Assembly (NCBI RefSeq): GCF_016097555.1
Contig: NC_054713.1
Span: forward strand, 13,317,806-13,381,805
From: Gigantopelta aegis
Taxonomy: Eukaryota > Mollusca > Gastropoda > Neomphalida > Peltospiridae
Reading direction: 5' to 3'
Length of the DNA stretch: 64,000 bases
In this document: in pieces, positions 21,490 through 42,309 of the stretch
Layout of the letters: every line of letters starts with the position of its first letter
How positions within the stretch are numbered: position 1 is the stretch's first letter
Notes under the pieces: model-generated
Seen by the model: the letters and a program-made list of their open reading frames with translations, nothing else
Told to the model about the DNA's origin: nothing
Databases searched by the model: none
Position numbers and translations under genes: made by a program

Positions 21490-21790
21490 GAGGGATGTAG
21501 CCTAGTGGTAAAGTGCTCGCCTGATGCTCAGTCAGTTTAAGATCAATCTCAGTATGTGGATCCATTGGGTAATTTCTCGATCCAGCCAGTGAACCACGAC
21601 TGGTATATCAAAGGCTGTGGTATGTGCTATTCTGTCTATGGGATGGTCCATATAAAAGATCCCTTGCTACTAATGGAAAAATGTAGGATTCCTCTGTAAC
21701 ACAAAATATCAGAATTACCAAATGTTTACCATCCAATAGACGATGATTAATAAATCAGTGCTCTAGTGGTGTCGTTAAACGAAACAAACT
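21490..21790 (+). mobile_element. SINE, head I / tail II
   Basis: 'GGATGTAGCCTAGTGGTAAA' head, shared core 'TATAAAAGATCCCTTGCTAC', then tail II 'GATGATTAATAAATCAGTGC' ending GTCGTTAAACGAAACAAAC. Shows head I combined with tail II. Confidence 0.92.
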
Positions 21791-21900
21791 ATAACTTATG
21801 CTGGCAAACATTGATGTGGTAGCAGCAGGTTTCTCCCAATCAAATGTCAAAACAGTAGTAGGTCTCCCTCCTTTCTCAAGTGTTGCATTCAGCTGTCAAG

Positions 21901-22252
21901 TGGGGCGAAACATAGCCCAGTGGTAAAGCACTCACTTGATGCTCGGTCAGTTTGGGATCGATAGCCGTCAGTGGGCCCATTGGGCTATTTCTCACTCCAG
22001 CCACTGCACCATGACTGGTACATCAAAGGCCGTGGTATGTGCTATCCTGTCTATGGGATGGTGCATATAAAACATCCCTTGATGTGAATCGGGGGGGGGG
22101 GGGGGGAAGAAAAAAACAAAGGGTAGCTCATAAGTGGCGACAGCAGGTTTCCTCACTCAATATCTGTGTGGTCTTTAACCATATGTCCGACACCATATAA
22201 CTGTAAATTTATAAAATGTGTCAAGTGTGTCTTTAAATAAAAAAATTCCTTC
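21901..22252 (+). mobile_element. SINE, head I / tail I
   Basis: 'GGGGCGAAACATAGCCCAG' head, core interrupted by a G-run at 22091-22106, tail I ending with 'TTTAAATAAAAAAATTCC'. Confidence 0.92.
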
Positions 22253-22369
22253 CTTCAGCTGTTAAGTAATCCTAGTGCTGGGTGTCATTCAACAAACAGT
22301 CCTCACCCACCAAAAAAGAAAAAAAAAGAAAGAAAACATACACAAAAACTAAGTTTTAATAGATGATAG

Positions 22370-25300
22370 AAAGTTTATTAAGCTAAAAGTTTAATACATA
22401 CAAAAGATTATTACATGTTCCACTACATATACACCTGCCAGTTGAGAAACTTGCATGCAAGTATTGGCTTTATTCCTCTTTGTTTTTGTTTTTTAACATG
22501 CTTAAATACTAGTTGAGATTAACATATGCACATTTAAGAAGAAAAACAAACTATGCAGTAATACTATGCAACAAGTGAGTCACAAGACATATATATGTAC
22601 ATTTTTCACATTTAACACGGTACAGATATATTTTTAAAATTCAAGCACATACAATATGTTGTCATAGGCGCCCAGGCAGAGCTTCGTAGTTGCCCCATCG
22701 ACGTTCTCTCACCCACCAACCAACCCAGTCCAGCTGCCAAAAATACAGACATCGTGCTAAGATATTTACCATTTTTATAATGAAAAATTCCTTTCATTCC
22801 AACAGATATTTTGTTATTCCTGTAACCGATGTACTTTTGTTTCTTTTTTTGAGGTTACGTTTTGAACATTTCATAATAAACCTACCAGCAGCTTGCCTAG
22901 TAATAACAGAGAAAAAAAAAATCTGTATTTTTGCACATTCCTAACATTATGACAAGTACAATTTTTTTTAAATTAATTAACTGATGGCACAGTATAAAAA
23001 TATATAATTTTGTAAATTGTTTAGTTGTTAAAAAGATTCGGGCTACGAAACTCTTTAAACGGTGCCAAGGTTGACATCACATACAGGTATATGGAAGTAA
23101 ATGATTCAATCAAAAAAACATGACGGTTATATGGGGCGACATTCTATAAACAAAATTAAATTATAACAAATATTTGTTATTTGTATAGTCTTAAATTCAT
23201 CTCTCTATTTAAATTGTGTTCTTGCTATTCTGATGACAGAAATTGTATGCGGACACAATCAAGATAACTTCAAAGATAAAAATAGCAGATTTTTCCTCTT
23301 ACCCACCCTCCATCCCTCAACGACCCACCCTCTCACACCCAGTGGTCTAATTACATCATAATCATGAAGTTCAATAATGAAGTGGTACTCCCAACATTTA
23401 TCATGATTTTTTTTTTTTTAATAGTGTTTGAGGGATACATGTTGAATCATGTTCAAATATTCCCTTCTTTGATTCATAGGTCTGTGATGGAACAAGTAGA
23501 ATTGGAAATGGAAAAAATCACACAAACCAAGAAACAAACAAAACATCTACAGAGATAGGCTTATAGGTAGACAGAAAGTTATTTTTGGATCCGAAACAAT
23601 GATAATATGCACACAATAATAAGGCTGTTTAAATGTCAAAACTTAAAAAAAGTAATAATAAATAAACTTTATTTAAAAAAGGAAAAAAGAAAGAAAGGCA
23701 AGACTGTTCATTAAGGTCCAGCAGTACATGTAAACAAAGGCAAATGTTTAAATCAGGGCCATTCCAGGAAAGTCACCAGGGGTGGCCTAGGGGTGCAAAT
23801 GAACAAAACTATTTCACAATTACAACCCCATTCCCAAAAGAAAAAAAATCTACCGTGTGAAAAAAACCTAGCCATATTTGCTCCAAAAGAGCTGTCTTTA
23901 GTTCAGTTTCAAGTGTTTTTTTATTTTTTATACCAGTTCACAAACTAATTACATTTTTTTACCAAATGATTACATCTACAGGCCTTTAAGAACTGAAAAT
24001 TGGCATAACCCATAACAAATTCAGGTAACCCAATTCACTAATGCATAACCTCTCGTGACTATGTAAATGATGTCCTAAATAAAAATGCGCAAACGAAAAA
24101 TGGGTTATACAAAACCAGACATGCGCGGGTGTTGTACAAATGAAACTATCACTTTTGCAATTTTCAAAGGCCTGCATCTGTCATTAATTATTATGCAAAG
24201 TACTGCCATTTTAATATGGGGTAATAGATAGTTAGGGAAAACTATTCATGCTAGTCGTTTTTACTTAACATATGAGCAAGATACACTTCTCAGATAATGT
24301 GAATTTTTTGTTTTTGTTTAAAGTTTGAATATCTGACATTCATTTCAGTATTGGGTGTGGATAGAAACTAAAAAAAACCCAGCCATATCAGAATTTAAGC
24401 AGTTGTTTACCAAATTGCAAGCATAGTTTAACATGGCAAATATATTTCATTATAAATTTGCCAAAAGGCCAGGTAAAAAAAAACTGCATACGCGGTGCAG
24501 ATCTACTGCCACATTTGCTGTTTGGCTAATTGAAGCATTCATTGGGCTACAGACTTTCGACCAATTTCACAAAATAACTAATAATTTCTTAGGGGGTTCA
24601 GCGTAAACCCTGCATACATGTATGTTTTGCTTGGGGTATGTTACTGCGGTATACTGACAAGACTTGTTTTCAAACTATCCCTAGAGATTAGCTACATACA
24701 TGTATACATGAATACCAAAATAATTTGTTCACAACCACAATGTTATTCCTTTATTGTAGTTCATGAGTGTCTCTGAAAACACCACTCTCTAAAATAAAAA
24801 TCCACGTTTGGTTTGCTATTTGTATAAAAGTATGACAATTCTTAAAACATGTTTCATCCACTCTAATTCGATCCACACATTTAGTAGCGTGATGAATGAG
24901 TGGTTTGTTTGTTTTTTAATATTTAATAACACTTTAATCTTATTTATTATATTAAAATAAAAAAAAGAGAAGAAATTACATTGGAAAATAAAAGTCCAAG
25001 CAATTATTGTTTATCAGGTTACACCAAATAATAAAATTTTGACAATGAAACCATTCAGTTTAGATAAATCAACACTGTTCATGTTTGGTATTGCAGGATT
25101 TCAACAAAATACCACAAGATGATCACCTTTTTTTCCCCTTTACTTCTGTAAGGCAAAACTTTCAATCAAAATAAAGTTTATGGATCAATATTATTATTTT
25201 TATTATTTTTTTAATTTATTTTAGAAACCAACACCGATGATAAAATATGATGCAATGTCAAAGCAAGTGGTAATGAATACAAGAGGGGTGGGGGGGAATA

Positions 25301-27086
25301 TCATAAAGGACATTTAATAATTCTTCAACACACTAAACTGTCCATATTGGTACAGCAGATACACAAAGCAGTGCTCAGCACCTCATGGTCTTTACTGGAC
25401 CAGTGGACATCTTCACAAGACAAGGGTTTCATTCCCAGGGATCCAATTTAATGGTGGCACGAACAGCAACTGCTGTAGCTGCAATATGAATTGCCATAGG
25501 TCACGGGCTGCTTTGCTGGTCATAGCTTTTTTGCCATTGGATAAAAATTATTGCTGGGATAATTTTTGGCTTTTAATTTTGATAATTGTTTTTGCAAATG
25601 TTAGTTTTAAAATTGCCATAGACATACTCACAACTGCAGTAGGTGAACATTTTACCAAAGGGACAAAGCCATTAAGCTAGGGACATAATCAATAGCAAAT
25701 AGTGGACTTCACTTTTAATACCCCCCCCCCCCCCCCCCCCCCCAAAACCCCTGTCTGTGTGTGCACTAAGGGTATATATGGAGTACAAAATAGGACCTTT
25801 TTTTTGCGAAGATGACCACTGGAGGATCCCCTAGGGTTCCTAGAACATCAGTTCGAATCTCTTTACGAGACACCGTATTACAGTCTTGCCAGAATACTAG
25901 ATATACAAAATCAATAGGACTCTTAGACATCAGTTTAAAGTTTGTCCTTACTTGAATAATAGGTATATAAAGTACTCTTTAAGGCTCTAGGAACACTAGT
26001 CAGAAACCTTTCATGTGCTACCTTATATTGTGCTTTCTGGAATAGACGACAGAAGATCCCACCAGGGCTTGATAAATTAACAATTTGAACCCCGTACCTG
26101 GTATCATACTGTGTCCTTACTGGAATAATAGATAATAGGATACTCTAGGACTCTCAGAAATCTGTTTGAATCCTTTATTGCTTTACCCAAACATTGTTTA
26201 CCGAAATAGCATAATCTATATACAGAAACCACTGGGGCTTAAAAACCACTACTGAGAACTCCTTAATGTGGGATCCTACTTTGCACTTACTGGAATACCC
26301 ATTGGACTATTCATGTGAATCCCTTTCTGAGATACTGTATTTTGTTCTTACTAGGATACTAGATAAACAAGAATGTCAGCTTTTCACCTTTGTATGGCAA
26401 ATTCCATTGTTCTGACTGTAACAAAAAACAGGACACAACTTCCTTGTGTAACATCTTCTAGAACCCATGTCATGCAGTATTCTACACTACCGTTACTGGA
26501 AGAGTAGTTATAAATTCTTGACTCTCAGAACCAATTTTAAACCCTTTGTGTTGAGCCCTTAATTTTAAAACTAGAATATCTGGAAAAAACAAATGGGTTA
26601 TGTGACGTCCTAAGGGTCTCAGATAACCAGTCTGAAAACCTTTATTTTTGGACCCTACGTTGTTCTAAGTTCAGATAAATAGAAGATGCATGACTCCCAT
26701 CCAGAACATGCTTGAACCCATCATGACCCAAGTGAAATTTTAGACTCGGTCCAAAACATCCACGTGTGTCAAAAACAAGATGCATCCGAGAGTGAAATAA
26801 AATTGTGTATTGTTCTGTTTAGTTCACAGACAGAAGTTTGTGCAATATAGTAATTGTATGTTTTTTCATAACCATCTTTACCAAATTCCAAAAAAATTAT
26901 TATTAAAAAAAAGGGTTTTTTTTTTTTAAACTTTCAGAGAAGGCCAAAGTTTAAATTCAGGTGCAGTATATATATATATATACTTCTAATTTGCACAGTA
27001 AAGTGTTTTCTGTTGGGTGTGTCATTTGAGTCTTTGAAATATCTATAGTTCAGTCACATACAGAAGAAATCTCCACGAAGCCCTCA
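22370..27086 (-). other. probable long 3' UTR of Cdc42 copy A
   Basis: No SINE, MITE or exon between 22253 and 27238, against a SINE every 1-2 kb elsewhere. An AATAAA on the - strand lies at 22379-22374. The stretch includes a 23-base C-run (25721-25743). The UTR assignment is inference from repeat depletion and position behind the stop codon at 27087. Confidence 0.45.
25721..25743. repeat. C23 homopolymer
   Basis: Uninterrupted run of C; length may be unreliable in the assembly. Confidence 0.9.
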
Positions 27087-34920
<7,834 letters not shown>

Positions 34921-35126
34921 TCAACCTAAACAGAAAATATAATACATATTCAGGCATTGAATTTGTTTTTTGCATGTAGATATACCTGTACCTGTAGATA
35001 TAATGGAATTCTATTTCATTTAATCTTAAGCTTCCAATCCAAAATCCGGGATTCACAGCAGCACGCAATCCTGCTAAAGTCGATTTCTCGTTCCAGCCAG
35101 TGCACCGACTGGACAGTATCAGGCCG

Positions 35127-35742
35127 TGACTAACTTTTTTCAGGTTATAAAATCTGGTAGCCCTCAGTAAAAATCCCATAATTTTAATAAATTTAAAAAA
35201 AAAGGAGAGAAAATGCAAAATCGTTTACTTTTATTTAAACATGTTGTTTTAGGTGGGGGTTTTTTTAGATGTTTAAGTGTCTTGTTGATTGCAGAGTAAC
35301 TGGTTGTGCAAAACAAATCTAGTAGCCCGGTGGACAACTGTGTTTAGACATCTGGTAGCCCAAGCAACAAATGGGTAGCCAAAACATCCTGGGCTACCAC
35401 TAAAGAAAGAAAGAAAGAAGAAAGTTTTATTTAACGATGCAATCAACACATTGTATTTACGGTTATATGGCGTCAGACATATGGTTAAGGACCACACAGA
35501 TAGAGAGGAAACCCACTGTCGCCACTTCATGGGCTACTCTTTTTCAATTAGCAGCAAGGGATCGTTTAAAATTATATGCACCATCCCACAGACAGGGTAG
35601 TACATACCACAGCCTTTGATATACCAGTCGTGGTGCACTGGCTGGAACGATGGGCCCACCGACGGGGATCGATCCCAGACCTACCGCACTTTACCACTGG
35701 GTTATGTTATGTGCCCGGGCTACCGCTAAGGTCAAGCCCTGC
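35127..35742 (-). repeat. repeat W, inverted copy, itself split by a SINE
   Basis: 35127-35402 and 35718-35742 match 13752-14050 in reverse ('AATCTGGTAGCCCTCAGTAA', 'GATTGCAGAGTAACTGG', 'GCTAAGGTCAAGCCCTG'). Confidence 0.7.
35403..35717 (-). mobile_element. SINE, head I / tail I, inside repeat W
   Basis: Reverse tail I from about 35420, core, head I ending 'TTTACCACTGGGTTATG'. Flanked by near-repeats GGGCTACCACTAA (35391-35403) and GGGCTACCGCTAA (35719-35731). Confidence 0.85.
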
Positions 35743-36751
35743 TGGTATATCAAAGGCTGTGGTATGTGTTATCCTGTCTGTGGGATGGTGCATATAAAAG
35801 ATCACTTGCTGCTAATCGAAAAGAGTAGCCCATGAAGTGGCAACAGCAGGTTTCCTCTCTCAGTATCTGTGTGGTCCGTAACCATATGTCCAATGCCATG
35901 TAACCGTAAATAAAATGTGTTGAATGATTTGTTCCTTCCTTCCTTCCTGCTAAAGTCATACTATGCATATTAAACATGTGAAAATTACAACCAGTTTAAG
36001 ATGGGCAAAAGAAAATATAACCTGGCCAGAACAGGTATTACTTGATTATATACATGTCCTGAGCTAAACACAAAAGTATTTCAATGAAATTTTGAAATTA
36101 ATTTGTTTAATTTTTTCACATGCATTGAGATGGGCATCCATACATTCAGGTGCAACTATAAAATATAGTTTCACAGATCTAAGACAATGTTTGTGAGAAA
36201 TAAACACAAAATATTAATGTTCATTTTTTCTTCCGGTTATTATTTTTCAGCCTCAGGCATGTAAATTTTTATAATTGAGTAATTATGTAAGCTTGCAATC
36301 TGACTCAAAGTCATCATGACATACATTTTCCCAATGCTTGTTTTCTGATCAGCCTTTGATCAATCAATTTGACCTCATTAATACTGTTGGTAGAGTTGGA
36401 CAGATTTATGAGATCAACAGTCCTAACTGATAACATGATTATTTTGAATCTGAGAATCGTCAGAAGGAAAGTTTGGATATAATAAATAAATATTCCAGAA
36501 TTTAAATATTCTAAGCATTTTCTTGGGTTTTCCAGAATGTGTGTAAATCCTCAGGCTTTCTGCCTAAAAATAATTTGAGGCTACGTAATAAAAACAAAAC
36601 AAGACTGGAAATAATTTGTGGAGGTTCAGGGACAACTGGCCCCAAGTCATTAACAAGTTGTTATCTTTTCTAGGTGTCAACTCAAACATTGATTAGTTCA
36701 ACCACTGCAGGCCAACTCCATGGGACTTCATGGAAAAGGTTGTCATTGGAC

Positions 36752-36945
36752 ATATTGAGCTATTTCTTGTTCCGGCCAAAGCACGACTGATATATCAAAG
36801 GCTGTGGTATATGCTATCCAGTCTGTGGGATGGTGCATATAAAAGATCCCTTGCTACTAATGGAAACACGTAGCAGGTTTCCTGCAATATGACATGCTGA
36901 AAATCAATGTGCTCTAGTGGTGTAGTTAAACAAAATAAACTTCAG
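36752..36945 (+). mobile_element. SINE core with tail II
   Basis: 'ATTGAGCTATTTCTTGTTCC', core and tail II 'GTGCTCTAGTGGTGTAGTTA'. Head mostly lost. Lies in the presumed 5' UTR intron of Cdc42 A. Confidence 0.85.
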
Positions 36946-36959
36946 AAAAAATGAAACGT

Positions 36960-38690
36960 TTCGGAAACCATGTCATTTTAAAATTTTGCACAAAACATTA
37001 ACAAAATAACTAAATTGCAGGCTTCTGAGAATTAAAAGTTTGTGCAACGCAAATATGGTTACGCAAACACTTTTCAGGTGACCCATTTCATTTTGTGTAA
37101 CCCGTTAAAATATATCATTATGTGAACAGTGACAAACCATAAGTGTTTATTTTTAATGTCTTGATTTTTTTTTTTGCGAGAAGGAATAATGGGTTATGCA
37201 AAACAATGCGATACATAATAAAAACTTAAAAAGATCATAAGTGCCCCATCTACATGCAATGTTCGAGGTTAAAATTTGTGGGCAGTATCCCAGTTGGATA
37301 CTAACATTTCAAAATCTGGTACCCCACCTGAGAATTTAGTATCCCACTTAAATGAAATTCACAGAGCTAAAAAATTTTGCAAATCTCCGAATCGGATTCG
37401 CACAATCATAAAACATCTGAATCTATTTGGATTCACAGGCATCGAAATAAGCATTGCAGGGCATAAAATCTGATTTTTTCAGACAAATGATATGTCATTC
37501 GTGTGGTTTTAGTGTTTGCATGAACGATTTTCTCCAGTGGTTCAGATACAAATGAAAAGGTTAACCGGCAACGGTAATGAAATGAGAATCTAAGATGGGC
37601 GATTTTCGTAGCTTTTCTCCAAATTCTTATCATAAATACTAAATTATTATTATTATTTGGTATGCTGGGACTAACTTGATAGCTGCACTTTACATTTCAG
37701 CACACTACCTCATCGGTTCTGTTACAGGGGAGTACTTGTTGGCACCAAACAAAAGTCTGAACGAAATGGGGATTTCCCGGAAGCTTTGAGCTTCCGGGTC
37801 TGAACGGAAAGAACAGAAGTTCTGCGAATCCTCGATCAATCCAATCGATGCTGCAACTCAATGTTTCATCATGTTCTAATTTCCACTTCATTATTTTAAA
37901 GTCCCTTATTAAACGTACTATTTTCTTCGCTGTATATGTCATATTTTAATAAATTGATTAAGCAAGGGTTGTACTTGTTTTCATTACAATACATGTTTCA
38001 GAATTAATGCATATATTTCAACGTAACCACACAGGTGTCAAAAAGTAAATGAATATACAGAACTTCATATACGTTTTTTTCGCTTCCTATTTATTGCACG
38101 CAAGAATATTTACCACGAGACCGCGTAGCGGTCGAGTGGTATGTTCTTGCTCACAATAAACATGTTACTGACACTTCTGATGACAGTGCCGACTTTGTGA
38201 TTGACCGCGATGTCGAGTTCAAACGGATACATTGTTTTTTCTCACACATGCAATGCTAGGCCCGTTCTCTTATTATTTTATTCCAAAAATAGTTATATTA
38301 GCCAAAACATGTCAGTTTACATTTTCTGACGAGCGATTATAGTTTTTGCACGAACGATCCGTCATTGTGTCGTTATTGGTTTTGCATAACCGACAGACAA
38401 ACAACAAAATCGTACATGCCAAATTTTATACCCTGCATTGTCTGGCAACCCATTTACAGGTTACCACAAAATATAGCCTGGTAACCTATAGGTTACCACA
38501 ACAATATGAAAGTTAGAATTGAATTCCACATTACTACTATTTTTAATGCCAAATGATTATTGTAGTATACATGTAATGTATTTATGAACGTTCTGAAATT
38601 GTATTGGTGCGCGTGAACATCGGTATGAGAAACGAAATGCGGAAGTAAATTCATCTAGTGGACGCTGCTTAACCACGGAATGACTATATA
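36960..38690. other. no gene recognised
   Basis: AT-rich, no exon with family signature and no SINE. Small local repeats such as 'GGTTACCAC' near 38460-38500. Confidence 0.35.
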
Positions 38691-38712
38691 AGTATAATTG
38701 CTTGCAATTGCA

Positions 38713-38871
38713 CAAGTGCGCATGAACATCGATGCAATTCCTTACAAGAAAATGAAACACGGAAGTCCCGAATACATTGCCCAGTTTACCTTGGGAAACG
38801 AAACTACCGTTAATTTGTTTGTCGAGAACAAAGCACCGTTCTTGACTTTTCGTTCATGTGGTAAGCTCCCG
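38713..38871 (+). CDS. possible short first exon, unrecognised
   Basis: An open frame (MNIDAIPYKKMKHGSPEYIA, QFTLGNETTVNLFVENKAPF, LTFRSC) ends in a good donor, TGTG|GTAAGC. CTATATAAG at 38682 lies about 40 bp upstream of the ATG. I do not recognise the peptide. It could be a chance frame or a piece of a decayed element; no downstream partner exon was found. Confidence 0.2.
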
Positions 38872-39399
38872 GTAACCTGAATGACCATTCTCGACTTATT
38901 TCAATGCCTGGATCGTGTGATATATTTCCACAAATTTATTAAATTGAATAATCAGTGAGTAAAACGTTAGAATTTAAAAAAAAAAGGGCTGGTTATCAAG
39001 CTTTAGTTTAAACTGGCTTGAAAAGCGTAGCATACATTTGAATCCGTGCATGTTCGAAGCAGAGGTTTATCAAGAACAGTCTGGCCTGGAGCCAAGTGGT
39101 GGTTGGTCCATTTCTATGAACCAAATTGCCAATGAAGAGAACTGAAAGGAACATGTTTGTTCAGTTCTTACATAATAATAATAGATTTTTTAGTAATACA
39201 TCAAACATTTCTAATTCGCTGATATTATGTTCCTAACCTTGAATTACCTGCTCTTTTTAATCAATAAATCTTTTTGTCGGTAGCGGAAATGTACTTCAGT
39301 AATATCCATACAAACATTGAACCAATGTGCAAAATACATCTGCAAAAGTATCCCATGCTCTGTTTATGAATAAGCAATCTTTGAAAAGTAACCTCGGTA

Positions 39400-39545
39400 A
39401 CCTGGGCTGCATTCAGTCAGACCGAGCGGAAAAACGTCCGCTAGACTGGTTTATGCGCTTCACAGTAAAACAAATGGCCAAGTTGGGAACCAATCAATTA
39501 GTTCGCGACCATTAGCCAAACGTTTGCTGGCAGAACTTGGGGCTG
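39400..39545 (+). repeat. possible interspersed repeat end
   Basis: 'GGGCTGCATTCAGTCAGACC' and 'CGTCCGCTAGACTGGTTTAT' look like the terminus of a dispersed element, but no second copy is present in this window. Confidence 0.25.
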
Positions 39546-40123
39546 GTAAAACACCTAAAAGAACTTGACTGTAAAGAGAAAATGGAACCAACAACTAAAA
39601 AAACTGTTAGTGAAAAAAACATTATTGTAAGAATGTTATGTAGAAATAAGTCTATTATAAACTATTGTTAGAATCATGCTATGTGCACTAGCAATAACAG
39701 ACACTGGTGACAGTTCCAAATGCTGACTATTTGATAGTTGAGTTACTAGGCAGTTAAATTCCTGGGTAACAGGGTTCACCAGTTGTAATCATATTAATGA
39801 TATTTAACAACACCAGAAATTCATACACTCCGATTAGCAACGATTATATAACATTGAATGTGCAACCAAAAAGGTCAGAAGAACCACCAGATATACATTT
39901 TTTTTACCCAGAAGTTTATTCTGATTATATAAGAAAGAAAAAAGAAAAACCTGTCAAAAACCGGCAATTAGGCGGCCATATTTGATCCAATTTACGGGAT
40001 TGGCAATCGGTCGATTTGACATTTGAGAGTGTTAACTGCTAGAATCATATTTACAAACAATACTTTACCCTTAAAATAATCATGTTCTACCCGATTAAAA
40101 AGTTAACATAAAACAGGTCTTAC

Positions 40124-40215
40124 CAGAATACTAGGTTTGGGGCGTAGCTTGAAAGACGGTAAAGAGTTTTCAACACCTTACGGAAGAAAAGGAAGTTAGT
40201 GAATTGAGAACCGGA
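40124..40215 (-). other. candidate noncoding first exon of Cdc42 A
   Basis: On the - strand the sequence 'CAAACCTAGTATTCTG' is followed by the donor GTAAGACC (donor GT at 40123-40122). An ETS-type site AACCGGAAGTG sits at 40209-40219 with TGACGT beside it, as in many housekeeping promoters. It would splice to the acceptor at 34926 in front of the ATG exon, a 5.2 kb 5' UTR intron. Inference only. Confidence 0.4.
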
Positions 40216-40219
40216 AGTG
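40209..40219 (+). promoter_or_regulatory. ETS/GABP-like site
   Basis: AACCGGAAGTG matches the ETS consensus ACCGGAAGT, followed at once by TGACGT. Beside the candidate first exon. Confidence 0.4.
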
Positions 40220-40430
40220 TGACGTATAAGTTTAAAAATAGATGTATAAAATTAACTGCTTTATAAAATAGCCGTATCAGTTGAGGTTTGCAACTGCCGC
40301 GAACTAACACAGTGTTTGTCAATGAATATTAGTCTGACGCAGTATTTTTATATCGATATAGTAATCACAGACCGACTAGAATTATTCCTAAACTGACTGA
40401 ACCAGTGTGGACCATATCTCACCTTACAGT

Positions 40431-41380
40431 TACAATACAATACAATAACTTTATTTCCATGTTCATATATGTATAATAAAAACATAGTCTGGTTGACCAG
40501 CAAAAATAAAGTACATAAAATATTAATCGCTAACATCAAAACACTAAACTACAACTTTATCAAATAAAGTACATGTAGTGTAATAGATTCTATTGTCTTT
40601 TGTCTGATCTTCGATATTCGGTAAGTTATAATAAATATTAAGTGGCAGGGGGTCTAGTTAGCAGAGTATAGTTCGTGCTATGTCCAAATCTGAGCAGAGT
40701 GTGCGACTGTAATGAGTTGTGTTTTAGCCTAGGGCAGTTGATGATATAATAACATTTTTCTATTTATTTAGCGTTTGGAATATTGGTAATTCTTGTGCGA
40801 GTGTAATAAAATATTTTCTTCTGTTCGTTTCTAGCTGTTTGCAGTCCACGAGAAAATGTGTCTCGTCTTCCACTGCCTCTTTGCAAAGCTTGCAGAGTCG
40901 GTCTTTTCTGAGAATATTGTTCTACCTGCCTCTTTCGATTTCGAGGCGGTGTGCATATATTCTAAGTTTAGTTAAATGTCTTCTTAGGTTACAATTATTT
41001 AATGTTTCGAGGTATAGGGCAAGTTGATATGGTCGAACTATGTGTTTATAATATAACAGTTTTTCAGTCTTTTAGTTTTTGTTTAAAGTATTGCCTGTAG
41101 TTGTGTTGTAGTTTTTCAGTTACTAGTTTGTTGAGTGTTTTCTTGTTCTTTGGTGTACTGCTAATAGCTGTTATGTTAATGCAGTTTTTCTTAAGCATGT
41201 TTGCTGTGTAGTTGTGAAAGCTGTTTTTGTTATTGTTATCGAATAGCTTGCTGTATTGAGCTGCATCAAGTAGAAGTGTGCGTTCTTGAGGTATTTTTGT
41301 AGGTGTGCCCAGTAGTTTATAATTTTATTAGTGGGTATCTGCCTAGTTCACTTTTACATGCAATATTGGTTGTGTTTCTT
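40431..41380 (-). mobile_element. LINE 3' fragment (ORF2 C-terminus and 3' tail)
   Basis: The - strand encodes CKSELGRYPL and YWAHLQKYLK at about 41370-41270, and RLEIERGR plus RLCKLCKEAVEDETHFLV at about 40945-40850, a Cys/His finger and 'ELGRYPL' segment typical of the end of invertebrate non-LTR reverse transcriptase ORFs. Stops and frameshifts separate the pieces. The 3' end shows AATAAAG then (TTGTA)n at 40447-40431, a tail type seen in such LINEs. The reverse transcriptase core is missing. Confidence 0.75.
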
Positions 41381-41774
41381 CCTACCTGTAAGTTGAATTT
41401 GCAAAATTTTATATGTTACACCAGAATTTAAAGTTCAAGTTGCAATGTCTAAGTTGAAATAACCATATATTACTTCTTTTACATTTCTTGTGTAATATAA
41501 ATTAAAATTAATCAATCCCATTCGTAATGAAGTAGTCGAAACGATCGAACTCTTTTTGTTTGTTTTTATGTGCTGATACTCCAAGCTAAAACTGAAAGTA
41601 GCCTAGTTTGGTCTACAGATAAAATCAGAATCGCCTTCAATATGTTTTCTTGTCCCTACACACTCCTTTTTTTTTTCTTTTTTTTTTTGACAATACGTGC
41701 GGCAGTCCAACACGTGAGTTAGAAAATGTTTTAAACAAGTAGGATTACCTACATTTTTTTTTTTTTTCCATCAT

Positions 41775-41880
41775 CAACTTATTTTCGTGCTTATATCCAA
41801 TTAAGGTTCAGGCACGCTGTCCTGGACTCACACACCTCAGCTACCTGGGCTGTCTGTCCAGGGCAATGGATTAATTTTTA
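41775..41880 (-). mobile_element. SINE head IV, 3' fragment
   Basis: 'TTTTCGTGCTTATATCCAAT' to 'GGCTGTCTGTCCAGGGCA', same as part of 53253-53489. Confidence 0.8.
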
Positions 41881-42209
41881 GTTGTTAGACCTACAAGTAG
41901 GTTTCCAAGCATGCATGCAGAGATTTATGAATATATTTTGTAGGCCTATGTATATTGGGTTTTACGAAAAAGAAGAAACTACAATTGATATATCAATCTG
42001 ATTAAAATTAGTTCTACTGGTCTTAAAGGAAACATGTCACGTAAACCATATTTGGCACCAACCATGTACAATTAATTATAAATTGAATCACCTAAAAAAA
42101 AAAAATTATAAAAAATTAATTACTTAAAATATCTCCATAAAAGAACCCCAGATACGAGCTCTTAGCGGAAATTGCCGATCTTTAATGAGCAGGGCAATCA
42201 CGAGGTCCG

Positions 42210-42217
42210 TGACGTCA
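42210..42217 (+). promoter_or_regulatory. CRE-like palindrome TGACGTCA, left
   Basis: Sits 100 bp before the left inward open frame; mirrored by 43990-43997. Confidence 0.5.
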
Positions 42218-42309
42218 GAGACGCGTCGCTTGATCTGAAGCCTTACACTTAAAAGCATTAGTCCGTACCACTCATAAAGAAGCTAAGACTTGCACAGCTT
42301 ACCAAAACA

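Larger units (their letters stand above)
35082..35945 (+). mobile_element. SINE core/tail I, split by repeat W
   Basis: CCTGCTAAAGTC flanks the composite at 35070-35081 and 35946-35957. Left SINE part 'TTTCTCGTTCCAGCCAGTGC', right part from about 35743 'TATATCAAAGGCTGTGG' to 'TAAATAAAATGTGTTG'. The middle is repeat W and a further SINE. Confidence 0.75.
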
